Origin: Hymenobacter negativus
Lineage (GTDB): Bacteria > Bacteroidota > Bacteroidia > Cytophagales > Hymenobacteraceae
Direction: 5' to 3'
Length of the DNA stretch: 64,000 nt
NCBI RefSeq assembly: GCF_017571495.1
Contig: NZ_JAGETZ010000015.1
Location: forward strand, 62,001-126,000
This document shows, piece by piece, positions 34,277 to 42,345 of the stretch. Under the pieces are notes generated by a model. That model did no database searches, was not told where the DNA came from, and was given only the letters and a program-made list of their open reading frames with translations. Numbering within the stretch: position 1 is the stretch's first letter; every line of letters starts with the position of its first letter. The position numbers were made by a program, and so were the translations under genes.

Positions 34277-35815
34277 ATGCTTCATACGTCCTTTTCACGT
34301 TTCGTAACTGTTTTTCACGGTCGTACGGCGCCCGAACCAGGTACCCTCGTAGGCTATGGAGCCGTGATTGAGGCCTTGCAGCTCCCAGTGCCGCTGCCCC
34401 GCGACATAGCCCTGATTAGCACTAAACGCCGGCAGTACCACGTGGCGGGGTGGCGGGTTTTTACCCCCCGGCATGCCCCCTTGGATACCCTGTGGGCGCA
34501 CCTAGTCTTTGCCCTCAAATACGAAGGACTGGACCTGCTTTTCTTCAAAAAGCTGTTCGCGCAGCTGCCGGCGCAGGCCATCGAGGAGTGGGTGCGGCGC
34601 GCCCCGCAGAGCCGTTACGCCCGGACGCTGTGGTTTCTCTACGAATGGCTCTTGGAGCAGCGCCTGGCTCTGCCCGACCTGACGCGGGGCAACTACGTGC
34701 CAGTGGTCAACGAACAACTACAGTATGCCGCGGTGACGGGCATTTCTATACCCCGGCAGCGTCTGCGCAACAACTTGCCGGGGGTGGTGAGCTTCTGCCC
34801 GCTGGTGCACAAAACCGCGTCGCTGGAGCAGTACCTGGCCCGCGACCTGGCCGGCCGGGCACAGCACGTCCTGCGCGGGCTGCATGCCGACGTGCTGGTT
34901 CGGACCTCGGCCTTCCTGTTGCTGAAAGACTCCAAGGCTTCCTTCACCATCGAAGGGGAACAGCCGGCGCCCACCCGGGCCCTGCGCTGGGGCCGCGCCA
35001 TCGGCCAAGCGGGTCAGCACGCGCTGAGCCGGGAGGAGTTGCTACGCCTGCAGCAGTTGGTGATTGAAAGCAGCCGCTTCGTTCGCTTGGGCTACCGCAC
35101 CGAGGGTGGCTTTGTCGGCGAACACGACCGTGGCACGGGCGACCCAATTCCAGACCATATCTCCGCCCGCTGGCAAGACCTGGACAGCCTCATGAACGGC
35201 CTACTAGCCGCGGCGGCCTACTTGGAGACGGCGGGCTATCCGCCCGTGCTGACGGCAGCCGCGGTCGCTTTTGGATTTGTCTTCATCCACCCCTTTGTCG
35301 ACGGCAACGGGCGGGTGCACCGCTACCTCATCCACCACCTGTTGGCCCGGCAGGGGTTCACGCCCCCCGGCATCATCTTCCCGGTTTCCGCCGCCATTCT
35401 CGAGCACTTGCCCACGTACCGGCAGGTACTCGAGCGCTATTCGCACGCCGTACTCGAGTTCATTCCCTGGCAGAAGACGGCGGACCACAACGTGGAGGTA
35501 CTGGCGGATACGAGCGACTACTACCGTTACTTTGACGCGACCCCGCAGGCCGAGTTCCTGTTCGATTGCGTAGCCTATACCCTAGAAAAGACCATTCCAC
35601 AGGAAGTAGCCTACCTGCAGCGGTACGACGCGCTCAAGGCCTGGCTGGATGAGCAGTTTCAGATGCCCGACAAGTTGGTAGCCGTGCTGATTCGTTTCCT
35701 GGAGCAGAACCAGGGGGTGCTCTCGAAACGGGCTCGTGAAAAAGAGTTTGCGCTACTGACGCCCGAAGAAGCTGACCAAATCCAGCGGCAGTACGCGCTG
35801 CATCTTGTGGAATAA
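34277..35815 (+). CDS. Fic-domain protein (AMPylase family) with N-terminal inhibitory motif
   Basis: A 512-residue protein from the Met at 34277; an in-frame Met at 34235 is possible. The catalytic Fic motif is complete: HPFVDGNGRVHR at 338-349, with the His and the phosphate-binding GNGR. The motif SFTIEG (222-227, Glu226) fits the (S/T)xxxE(G/N) inhibitory helix that blocks ATP in resting Fic proteins. The N-terminal third (to about 200) is DUF4172-like or unassigned, and a helical C-terminal tail follows. It stands alone, with no partner antitoxin gene beside it. The target protein is unknown. Confidence 0.9.
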   Translation: MLHTSFSRFVTVFHGRTAPEPGTLVGYGAVIEALQLPVPLPRDIALISTKRRQYHVAGWRVFTPRHAPLDTLWAHLVFALKYEGLDLLFFKKLFAQLPAQAIEEWVRRAPQSRYARTLWFLYEWLLEQRLALPDLTRGNYVPVVNEQLQYAAVTGISIPRQRLRNNLPGVVSFCPLVHKTASLEQYLARDLAGRAQHVLRGLHADVLVRTSAFLLLKDSKASFTIEGEQPAPTRALRWGRAIGQAGQHALSREELLRLQQLVIESSRFVRLGYRTEGGFVGEHDRGTGDPIPDHISARWQDLDSLMNGLLAAAAYLETAGYPPVLTAAAVAFGFVFIHPFVDGNGRVHRYLIHHLLARQGFTPPGIIFPVSAAILEHLPTYRQVLERYSHAVLEFIPWQKTADHNVEVLADTSDYYRYFDATPQAEFLFDCVAYTLEKTIPQEVAYLQRYDALKAWLDEQFQMPDKLVAVLIRFLEQNQGVLSKRAREKEFALLTPEEADQIQRQYALHLVE

Positions 35816-36114
35816 GTACCCGTCCACTGAAAGGAGCGTATGTTTAGCCCCCATATCTCTCTGCAGGATGTTCATATCTTTTTAAGGGAGAGTCATCTAC
35901 TATTTACGAAAACGGTACTCATGTTGGGCCTTGTAGATGGGGCCGTGCATCCTCGGGGGGGAAACGTGATTTCGGGTGTGGTCGCGGGCCAGAATCTGCG
36001 TTTGGACAGCCAGCGGCTGGGCTGAGTAAAGCTCTGTGGTGAAAAACCCAGTGAAAAGGATATCCGGTTGCAAACCCTTTACCGGAGAGAAACAAATCAA
36101 ATGCTGCCGCAAAA
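35816..36114. other. Intergenic, nothing recognised
   Basis: About 300 bp between the Fic gene and the pyrC terminator, on convergent genes. Short frames on both strands resemble no known protein. Confidence 0.3.
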
Positions 36115-36153
36115 GCAGTATCCCGGAATTCGAAGTGAATTCCGGGATACTGC
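36115..36153 (-). terminator. Strong intrinsic terminator of the pyrBC operon
   Basis: GCAGTATCCCGGAATTC (36115-36131) and GAATTCCGGGATACTGC (36137-36153) form a perfect 17-bp stem with a 5-nt loop. On the minus strand it is followed by TTTTGC, a short U-run. It lies 22 bp beyond the pyrC stop codon. Confidence 0.8.
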
Positions 36154-36174
36154 AGGTCCTGGCGCAACGAGCGA

Positions 36175-37452
36175 TTAGCGCTCCAGCAGGATTTCGGTGC
36201 CTAAAATCACCAGGTCTACTCGGCCTTTCAGCGTTTGGTCGATGAAGGGCGTGTTCTGGGATTTGGATTTCATGAATTCCCGCGTGAAGGTTGTTTCCGC
36301 TTCGGTATCAAACAAAACGCAATTGGCTTGCTGACCGACTTCGATGGTGGGTGCTGGCAGGCCCATCAGGCGGCGGGGCTCCGCCGAATAGCGCTTCACC
36401 ACCAAGTCCCACCCGAATTTTTCGGACTCAACGAAGAAATGATAGAGCGACACTAAGGCCGTATCCAGGCCGGTGATGCCATTGGGCGCGCTGATGAAAT
36501 CCTGGGCTTTTTCGAACGGCGTGTGCGGCGCGTGGTCGGTGGCAATCAGGTCGAATACGCCTTCGATGAGTCCCTCGAGCAGCGCATCACAATCGGCCTG
36601 CGTCCGCAGCGGCGGGTTCATCTTGTAGTTGGTGTCGTAGTCGCCGATGTGCTCATCGGTGAACAGCAGGTGGTGCGGGGACACTTCGGCCGTCACCTTC
36701 ACATCGCCCCGGGATTTCCACCAGCGGATGGTTTCCATGCCGAGCTTGCTGGAAACGTGCTGGATGTGAATGTGCGCGCCCGCCGCGTGAGCCAAGCGGA
36801 TGTCGCGGTCGATGATGATTTCCTCCGCGCACGCCGGCGAGCCTTTGATGCCGAGTCGATAACTCATCACCCCTTCGTTTAGGGCGCGGGGCCCGGCCAG
36901 TTCTGGTACCTCGCAGTGGCTGGCAAAAAACATCCCAAACTCGGTGGCATACTGCATTGCCCGCAGCAATACCGCCGGGTCGGCAGTGGTGTCGCCATCG
37001 TCGGTGAGCATTTTCACCCCGAGCTCGCGCATGCCCTCAATTTCCGCTAGTTCCTTGCCCTCGCGGTTCTTGGTGACGCAGCCGGAGGTGTACACTGGGA
37101 TGCGGGAACGATGCGTGGCATTTTCCAGCACGGTGGCCACGGCGGTTGCCGAGTCGAGGGCCGGGCGGGTGTTGGGCATCATGACCACGCCGGTCACGCC
37201 GCCGTTGATGGCCGCTTCGCTCCCCGTGGTGATGGTTTCCTTGTTCTCAAATCCCGGCGCGCGGAAATGAACGTGGGCATCAAACATGCCTGGCATAAGA
37301 ACGCGACCACGCGCGTCGATAACGCGGGCGCCTTCGGGGATGGCCAAGGTGCTGCCGATATCCTGAATTTTTCCTTCGACAATCAGGACATCGCCCTCGA
37401 GCAGCACGGGTGAATTTTCGGAGGCAATGCGGGCGTTTTGAAGGAGAAGCAT
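36175..37452 (-). CDS. pyrC: Dihydroorotase, class I
   Basis: A 425-residue dihydroorotase, which forms dihydroorotate from carbamoyl-aspartate in pyrimidine synthesis. The zinc motif is DAHVHFR (His60, His62), followed by the substrate region MMPNTRPALDS. A KMLTDDGD segment places an Asp where some class I enzymes use a carboxylated Lys, and DLIATDHAPHT carries the catalytic Asp. The Asp-type class I form (as in Aquifex) works in complex with aspartate carbamoyltransferase, and pyrB is directly upstream here, so a complex is possible. It is co-transcribed with pyrB (79-bp gap) and ends at a strong terminator. Confidence 0.95.
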   Translation of the reverse strand: MLLLQNARIASENSPVLLEGDVLIVEGKIQDIGSTLAIPEGARVIDARGRVLMPGMFDAHVHFRAPGFENKETITTGSEAAINGGVTGVVMMPNTRPALDSATAVATVLENATHRSRIPVYTSGCVTKNREGKELAEIEGMRELGVKMLTDDGDTTADPAVLLRAMQYATEFGMFFASHCEVPELAGPRALNEGVMSYRLGIKGSPACAEEIIIDRDIRLAHAAGAHIHIQHVSSKLGMETIRWWKSRGDVKVTAEVSPHHLLFTDEHIGDYDTNYKMNPPLRTQADCDALLEGLIEGVFDLIATDHAPHTPFEKAQDFISAPNGITGLDTALVSLYHFFVESEKFGWDLVVKRYSAEPRRLMGLPAPTIEVGQQANCVLFDTEAETTFTREFMKSKSQNTPFIDQTLKGRVDLVILGTEILLER

Positions 37453-37531
37453 GAAGTGATAATTGCTGTAAACCGGCTAGGGTTATTGGAGAAGTAAGTT
37501 AAAGAATGAAATCAGCTGCCGTATCCGGGGT

Positions 37532-38515
37532 TTAGGGCATAATCACCGTCGAACTAGCCCGCTGCCGCGCCGCATAGGTCGATTCCTGCTTCGGAAATTC
37601 CCCGCCCGGTGTGAGCCAGTCTAGTACGGCCATGCGAATGGAGATGCCGTTTTCGACCTGGTTGGTGATGAGGCTGCGCTCGTAGTCCATGACGGCGTCG
37701 CACAGTTCAACCCCCCGGTTCACGGGGCCAGGGTGCATGATGTAGAGGCCGCGGTCGCGGATTTCCGCCAGCCGGGCGGTGGTGATGCCGTAAACCCGGT
37801 GGTATTCGCGAACGCTGGGGAAAAACTGCACGTCCTGGCGCTCCAGCTGCACGCGCAGCAGGTACACCACATCGGGAGTCCAGGCCATGGCCGCCTCGTA
37901 GTCGGTGAAGCGGCGGATGCTTGCCGGGACATACTTGGGCACCAGCGAGCCCGGGCCCAGATAAGCGACCTCAATGCCTAGCTTTTGCAGCAAGGTGCTG
38001 GTAGAGCGTGCGACGCGGGAATGAAGAATATCGCCGATGATGAGGACCTTCTTGCCCCTAGGGTCGGGGAATTTTTCCTTGATGGTGAAGGCGTCCAGCA
38101 GGGCTTGGGTGGGGTGCTCGTGCGCCCCATCGCCGGCATTGATGACCGAGGCCGTGGTTTGGCGGGCAATCATGCCGGGCAGGCCGGGGTGACTATGGCG
38201 CACGACGATATAGTCGGTGCGCATGGCCTGGAGCGTCTCGATGGTCTCGCGCACCGACTCGCCCTTGGTGATTGAGGAGTGGGCGACGTCGAAATTCGTT
38301 ACCTCCGCCGAGAGGCGTTTGGCTGCGACCTCGAAGGAAGAGTGGGTCCGGGTGCTGGCTTCATAGAACAGCATGAGCACGGACTTGCCCTCGAGGGCCG
38401 GGATTTTCTTCACCGAGTGGGTGAATAGTTTTTTAAAGGATGTGGATTGGTCGAGCAGGAACTCGATTTCCTCACGGTGGAGGGAGGCGATGTCGAGCAG
38501 GTCTTTACGTGCCAT
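37532..38515 (-). CDS. pyrB: Aspartate carbamoyltransferase catalytic subunit
   Basis: A 327-residue ATCase catalytic chain. The carbamoyl-phosphate loop is YEASTRTHSSFE (Ser54-Thr-Arg-Thr57). The fifth position of the usual STRTR is His, which does not affect the core STRT. Further motifs are VVRHSHPGLPG and NAGDGAHEHPTQALLD with the catalytic His, and HPGPVNRGVEL, the aspartate-binding segment. No pyrI regulatory subunit is present in the window. It is preceded by a leader of about 370 nt with an intrinsic terminator (see the leader features), so expression is probably attenuated. Confidence 0.96.
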   Translation of the reverse strand: MARKDLLDIASLHREEIEFLLDQSTSFKKLFTHSVKKIPALEGKSVLMLFYEASTRTHSSFEVAAKRLSAEVTNFDVAHSSITKGESVRETIETLQAMRTDYIVVRHSHPGLPGMIARQTTASVINAGDGAHEHPTQALLDAFTIKEKFPDPRGKKVLIIGDILHSRVARSTSTLLQKLGIEVAYLGPGSLVPKYVPASIRRFTDYEAAMAWTPDVVYLLRVQLERQDVQFFPSVREYHRVYGITTARLAEIRDRGLYIMHPGPVNRGVELCDAVMDYERSLITNQVENGISIRMAVLDWLTPGGEFPKQESTYAARQRASSTVIMP

Positions 38516-38578
38516 ACCGAAGTTGAGGAAAAATGAGGTTGACTAGCTAAAACGAACAATGTGAAGGCTTCCCTGTCG

Positions 38579-38866
38579 CTACCCCTGACAAGGAAGCGGG
38601 CTACCGGTACGGGCCGAAGCCATCGCGACAGCTGCCACGGCTGGCAGCGAGAATGGTGGCGTCCGGGGGAGGTGGTACATGGACTGCGGGGTAGCAGCCG
38701 AGGAAAGCAACGGACATAAAAAAACCGTTTCGGAATCCGAAACGGTAGCGAGGCAACACCCAGAAAAAAGAACGGAAATGCCAGAGGCAAAATCGGGAAA
38801 ACCGATGGTAGCGAAGACCTTCCGGCCCACTCGCGGTTCCCGGCTAAGCAGGTTCCCGCGCTTCAT
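38579..38866 (-). CDS. Leader ORF upstream of pyrB (candidate attenuation peptide)
   Basis: An open frame within the pyrB leader starting MKRGNLLSREPRVGRKVFAT; an ATG at 38890 in the same frame coincides with the predicted transcript start. It reads straight through the terminator hairpin at 38718-38746 (the segment TVSDSETVFLCPLL) and stops at 38579, about 60 bp before pyrB. The region just before the hairpin is rich in U and C. This is the arrangement expected if ribosome position controls the hairpin, as in the enteric pyrBI leader. The peptide itself has no known homologue, and the frame may be partly fortuitous. Confidence 0.4.
   Translation of the reverse strand: MKRGNLLSREPRVGRKVFATIGFPDFASGISVLFSGCCLATVSDSETVFLCPLLSSAATPQSMYHLPRTPPFSLPAVAAVAMASARTGSPLPCQG
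38718..38746 (-). terminator. Intrinsic terminator inside the pyrB leader (attenuator)
   Basis: On the minus strand ACCGTTTCGG-ATT-CCGAAACGGT is a perfect 10-bp stem with a 3-nt loop, followed by TTTTTTT. It lies about 200 nt upstream of pyrB and about 145 nt after the predicted transcript start. No other minus-strand gene ends nearby that would need it. Confidence 0.8.
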
Positions 38867-38894
38867 CAACAGGTTTTTGGGTTGAAGCATGCTG

Positions 38895-38923
38895 CAAAAT
38901 TACGGCAAGATTAAGCCCGGCAA
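38895..38923 (-). promoter_or_regulatory. pyrB promoter (Bacteroidota type)
   Basis: On the minus strand TTG (38923-38921) and TAATTTTG (38902-38895), an exact TAnnTTTG -7 element, are separated by 18 bp. The predicted transcript start is near 38889. Confidence 0.6.
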
Positions 38924-39227
38924 TTCATTGGCAACATTAATTTTTTTCATCCCTGCTTTCCGACGATTTCATTTTCAACCTAACGGGCTAAACCAGGCAC
39001 TTTTCGTTATTCTTTTCGTCATCAAAAAAATATGGCTTGCTTAATTGATTGCTCGGCAAGCACAATCCCTTTTTAATTTTGCTCTTTATTCCGCCGCACC
39101 AGCTGGCCGGTCACCATTCTCCGGCAGCCAGCAGCCCCCGAAATACTGAGTGACGGGCTGCGTCATTTTCGGCTGCGTGCCGGGCCCAGCGGTTGTGCGG
39201 CCAGGCCCGCACGTGGCCGCCCGCACA

Positions 39228-39506
39228 ATGAAAATACTCTTAAGTTGCCTGTTGTTTTTCAATGCCCTGTGTTTCCTGCTTTTCGCCCTGGATAAGCGGA
39301 AAGCCCAACGCGGGCAGCGGCGCATTGCCGAAAAAACACTGCATTTGGCGACGCTCCCGGGCGCGACGCCCGGCGCCTGGGCGGCTATTTTGCTGCTGCA
39401 CCACAAAAATCGCAAAGCCGCTTTCTGGAGCATTACCCTAGTGCTGACGCTGCTGCAAGGGGCCGTGCTCTATTTAGCGGTGCCGTATTTTCGGGCGCTG
39501 CCTTAG
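39228..39506 (+). CDS. DUF1294 small membrane protein
   Basis: A 92-residue protein from the Met at 39228 (MKILLSCLLFFNALCFLLFA). It shows the DUF1294 pattern: an N-terminal helix, DKRKAQRGQRRIAEKTLHLA, a second helix with PGATPGAWAAILLLHHKNRK, and a third (ALVLTLLQG-type) helix. This gives three short membrane segments with the Lys/Arg loops inside. The function is unknown. It lies alone on the plus strand between pyrB and HxlR. A longer frame to 39150 is less likely. Confidence 0.85.
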   Translation: MKILLSCLLFFNALCFLLFALDKRKAQRGQRRIAEKTLHLATLPGATPGAWAAILLLHHKNRKAAFWSITLVLTLLQGAVLYLAVPYFRALP

Positions 39507-39573
39507 CTGCGTAGCACGGCTACCTGCGGTCCACTTTAGCCCGTAGGTAGCCGCCAGCCATCGTTGAGGGCAG

Positions 39574-39975
39574 TTATTCAATCGCCGGAAACTGGCTGAG
39601 GTCTTTCCTGGCCAAAGGCGAATTTTGCTCGCTTTCTGCCACGGCCCACACGGCCATGGCGTATAAAACGGGTTGGAGCGCCTTGCCAGATTCGCTTAAG
39701 CGATACACCACGTGCGGCGGAATCACGGGCTTGGCCTCCCGCAGGAGGAGGCCGTCGGCTTCCAGTTGCTTGAGTTGTTGGATGAGCACCTTCTCCGTAA
39801 TCTGCGGCATGGCCCTTCTTATCTCTCCATACCGCTTGGCGCCGGACAATAAGTTGAACAGCACAATCGGCTTCCAGTAGCCGCCAATTCGCTCCATTAC
39901 ATAGGTAATCGGGCATTCCTGGAACACCAGCTTTTTGTTTTCCTGAATGGTGGAGGCTTCTTTTATACGGGTCAT
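39574..39975 (-). CDS. HxlR-family transcriptional regulator
   Basis: A 133-residue winged-helix regulator. The HxlR pattern is CPITYVMERIGGYWKPIVLF (with the conserved Cys near residue 21), YGEIRRAMPQITEKVLIQQL, LKQLEADGLLLREAKPVIPP and VVYRLSESGKAL. The N-terminal Cys of this family is used for thiol sensing of quinones and aldehydes in relatives such as YodB. It is divergent from the NmrA-type gene at 40067, and likely represses it from the shared region, where a palindrome is seen. Confidence 0.93.
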   Translation of the reverse strand: MTRIKEASTIQENKKLVFQECPITYVMERIGGYWKPIVLFNLLSGAKRYGEIRRAMPQITEKVLIQQLKQLEADGLLLREAKPVIPPHVVYRLSESGKALQPVLYAMAVWAVAESEQNSPLARKDLSQFPAIE

Positions 39976-39984
39976 GGGGTAACC

Positions 39985-40033
39985 TACTTTCGGGTAAGTA
40001 CTTGTACTAAGGTAAGTGTGAAAAATACTTTTG
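39985..40033. promoter_or_regulatory. Divergent promoter with HxlR-type operator
   Basis: TACT-TTCGGGTA-AGTA at 39985-40000 is close to the TACT-N7-AGTA box known for YodB-type HxlR proteins (here N8). The palindrome AGTAC-TT-GTACT (39997-40008) overlaps it. A promoter toward the NmrA gene is TTG (40002-40004), 21 bp, TACTTTTG (40026-40033), so binding would cover the -33 element. Confidence 0.55.
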
Positions 40034-40066
40034 CAGCGTATTCAAACCACTTCATCTTAAAGCAAA

Positions 40067-40972
40067 ATGAACATTACCCTCACCGGTTCTTTAGGGAACA
40101 TCAGCCGCCGGCTCGCCGAATTATTGCTGGCGCAGGGCCATACGGTAACGGTTGTCAGCCACAATCCCGCTAAGGTCTCCGCCATCGAATTACTGGGCGC
40201 GAAAGCGGCCATCGGCTCGGTGGAAGACTACGATTTTGTGCGCCATACCTTCCAAGGGGCGGACGCGGTCTATACGATGGTTCCGCCGGACTTCAGTGTA
40301 CCCGACTACCAGGTGTTTACGCGCACAGTTCGGCACAACTATGCGCAAGCCATCCGCCAGACGGGCGTACCGTTGGTGGTGAACCTGAGCAGCATAGGCT
40401 CGGCCTTGGCCGGCACCGAATTTCTTCCCGCTTATGAGAATCTGGAAGAAGAACTCGACCGCCTGCCGGGCCTCAACGTTCTGCATTTGCGTCCGGCCGG
40501 TTTCTATTCCAACTTTTACGGCAGCCTGAACCTGATACGCCAGCAGGGCATCCTCGGCAATAATTTTGACGGGACCGTGCCCATGTTGCTGACCGACCCG
40601 CAGGATATTGCTGATGCGGCCGCGCAGGCCCTGCATGCGCAGCGTATTCAAGGGAGCCAGGTGCTGTACGTCGTCAGCGATGTGAAAACGGGCAACGAAG
40701 TGGCGCAGCTACTCGGCACCGCTATCGGCCGGCCTGATTTGCAATGGGTAGCTTTTTCCGACGAACAGCTGCTGCACACGTTGGTGCATCAAGCCGGCTT
40801 CTCGAAAGACGCAGCCCAGCACTACATCGTGGATATGGGCGTCGCTATCCGGGAAGGCGTGCTGACAAAGCACTATGCGCAGAATACCCAGCCCGTGGTT
40901 GGGAAGCGGGATTTTGCGGCCTTTGCGCAGGTTTTTGCGGGTATTTATGCCTACGCGGGGGCCAAAAAGTAA
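40067..40972 (+). CDS. NmrA-type NAD(P)-binding protein
   Basis: A 301-residue atypical SDR starting MNITLTGSLGNISRRLAELL. It has the GSLGN glycine loop, GAKAAIGSVED, GADAVYTMVPPDF and VVNLSSIGSALAG. It is a paralogue of the protein at 27555-28442 and is controlled by a different regulator type (HxlR here, AraC there). A QOR2-like reduction of quinones or related electrophiles is plausible, given the HxlR neighbour, but no substrate can be stated. Confidence 0.87.
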   Translation: MNITLTGSLGNISRRLAELLLAQGHTVTVVSHNPAKVSAIELLGAKAAIGSVEDYDFVRHTFQGADAVYTMVPPDFSVPDYQVFTRTVRHNYAQAIRQTGVPLVVNLSSIGSALAGTEFLPAYENLEEELDRLPGLNVLHLRPAGFYSNFYGSLNLIRQQGILGNNFDGTVPMLLTDPQDIADAAAQALHAQRIQGSQVLYVVSDVKTGNEVAQLLGTAIGRPDLQWVAFSDEQLLHTLVHQAGFSKDAAQHYIVDMGVAIREGVLTKHYAQNTQPVVGKRDFAAFAQVFAGIYAYAGAKK

Positions 40973-41286
40973 TGGCCTGAAGACACTGGTCGTATTGTGC
41001 CCCGGCTCCCTTTGCGCCAACTGGGTGTGGCTGTAGGCTTGGTACATCCGCGGCGACACTTTTTCAACTTCGGGATACACGATGCGACCTTCGGGCTGGC
41101 CAACTGCTCTGCTATGAGGCCGACTTGCGCATCGCGAAACCCTGCACTGCAAAAGCCAGATTTCCTGAGCGAGAAACTATGTTCTTACCCGAGTACTGCC
41201 GCAATTAAGAGGGCCATTCCCTCCGGAAATCGACGCAGGGCATAACTCCAATAGTTATAAGCCTAGTCTTTTACTAACGCGGTAGG
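40973..41286. other. Intergenic, nothing recognised
   Basis: A 314-bp convergent gap between the NmrA gene and ArsR. A minus-strand open frame (40709-41152) covers part of it but runs antisense through the NmrA gene and matches nothing known. ATAACT-CCAAT-AGTTAT at 41242-41258 is a small hairpin. Confidence 0.3.
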
Positions 41287-41973
41287 CTAGGCGGCATGTG
41301 GAGGCAGCCGCAGGTCCAGAGTAGTTGCCAGCCCTTGTTCACCCGCTCGGGTAACCACCACTTCGCGGCTGTGGGCAACCGGGCGCACCCACCCCAGCTC
41401 GACCATCCGGCTAAGCAGACGCTGACCCAACGCGCCCGCCAGATGGCTTTTCCGTTCGCTCCAGTCCAGGCAGGGCCTTGCGACCGGGCGGTGCCCCCCA
41501 ACGGGCACCTCGATGCCGAGTTCTACACACCAGGTGTGCCCGGCCGGCGAGAGCAGGAACGCGCCCTGGGCGGGTAGCAGCAATTGCCGGTTTAGCAAAG
41601 CCTGGGTTATCAGCACGCCGACGTGGCCCGCCAAGTGGTCGTAGCACTTTCGGCAGTACCACAAGCCCGACCGCCGGGCCGCCATACCAAGCGCCGGGCC
41701 TTGCACCGGCAGCAGGGTTCCCACGCTCTCCACAACGCTGGCTATCTGCTCTGACGCGAAACCGAAGTACTTGTGTCGCCCCTGCTTAACCGCTCGCAAC
41801 ACGCCAGCCTCGACGAGTTGGCGCAAGTGGTTGCTAGCGGCTGAGGCCGACAAGTCGGCACAGAGGGCCAGTTCCCGGGCCGTGTAGGCCCGCCCATCCA
41901 GTAGATTCCACAGCATGGCCGCCCGCGCTGGCTCACCGAGCAGGGCAGCGGCCCGAACAAAATTTTCCTCCAT
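41287..41973 (-). CDS. ArsR-family transcriptional regulator with C-terminal extension
   Basis: A 228-residue protein from the Met at 41973 (MEENFVRAAALLGEPARAAM). The N-terminal 90 residues are a standard ArsR winged helix (LLDGRAYTARELALCADLSA, SAASNHLRQLVEAGVLRAV, GRHKYFGF). The remaining 130 residues include a CRKCYDHLAGHVGV segment, whose Cys-x-x-Cys and His residues are candidate metal ligands, and a second winged-helix-like C-terminus. This long form is known in the group but its inducer is not. No obvious target gene lies beside it; the MITE-like element separates it from OsmC. Confidence 0.87.
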   Translation of the reverse strand: MEENFVRAAALLGEPARAAMLWNLLDGRAYTARELALCADLSASAASNHLRQLVEAGVLRAVKQGRHKYFGFASEQIASVVESVGTLLPVQGPALGMAARRSGLWYCRKCYDHLAGHVGVLITQALLNRQLLLPAQGAFLLSPAGHTWCVELGIEVPVGGHRPVARPCLDWSERKSHLAGALGQRLLSRMVELGWVRPVAHSREVVVTRAGEQGLATTLDLRLPPHAA

Positions 41974-42052
41974 GGCACTGTACAATGGTAAAGCCGATGC
42001 CACAAAGAAAGGCTTTTCACCCGTGTTCAGGGCCTTGCGGCCAGCCAAGCTA

Positions 42053-42190
42053 TAAGAGCGGTTTCGGCATCAGTGGCGAGTAGCGCGAACTTTCCGTTCG
42101 TGTCCCTGCATCACCTGGCAGTCTTTCCAAGACGCGAACCGAAAGTTCGCGCTACTTCCCGGCCCGTACAGTGATGCCGAAACTGCTCTA
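42053..42190. repeat. MITE-like palindromic element
   Basis: A 138-bp element with nested inverted repeats. The outer arms are TAAGAGCGGTTTCGGCATCA (42053-42072) against TGATGCCGAAACTGCTCTA (42172-42190). The inner arms are GTAGCGCGAACTTTC (42080-42094) against GAAAGTTCGCGCTAC (42141-42155), a perfect 15-bp match. It encodes nothing and lies between arsR and osmC. Its form suggests a miniature transposable element or a large hairpin repeat. Confidence 0.7.
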
Positions 42191-42345
42191 AAAACGAGTA
42201 GCTGAACCTGACCAGCATAGTTCAATTCAACCGGAAGCATCTGCCGGCGCCGATGCCGACTTTTGACTCACTGGCGGCCGTTGAGGCATAGCGTTAACGG
42301 GGCTGCCAGCCCGAAGCTAGGATGGGCCCTTATTCCGCAAACAGC

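Noticed and set aside
34450..35067. Plus-strand frame of 205 codons in another frame of the Fic gene
   Set aside because: Composition is Ala/Gly/Arg-rich and the Fic motif is in the neighbouring frame.
40709..41152. Minus-strand frame of 147 codons across the NmrA gene end
   Set aside because: Mostly antisense to NmrA and without a known domain.
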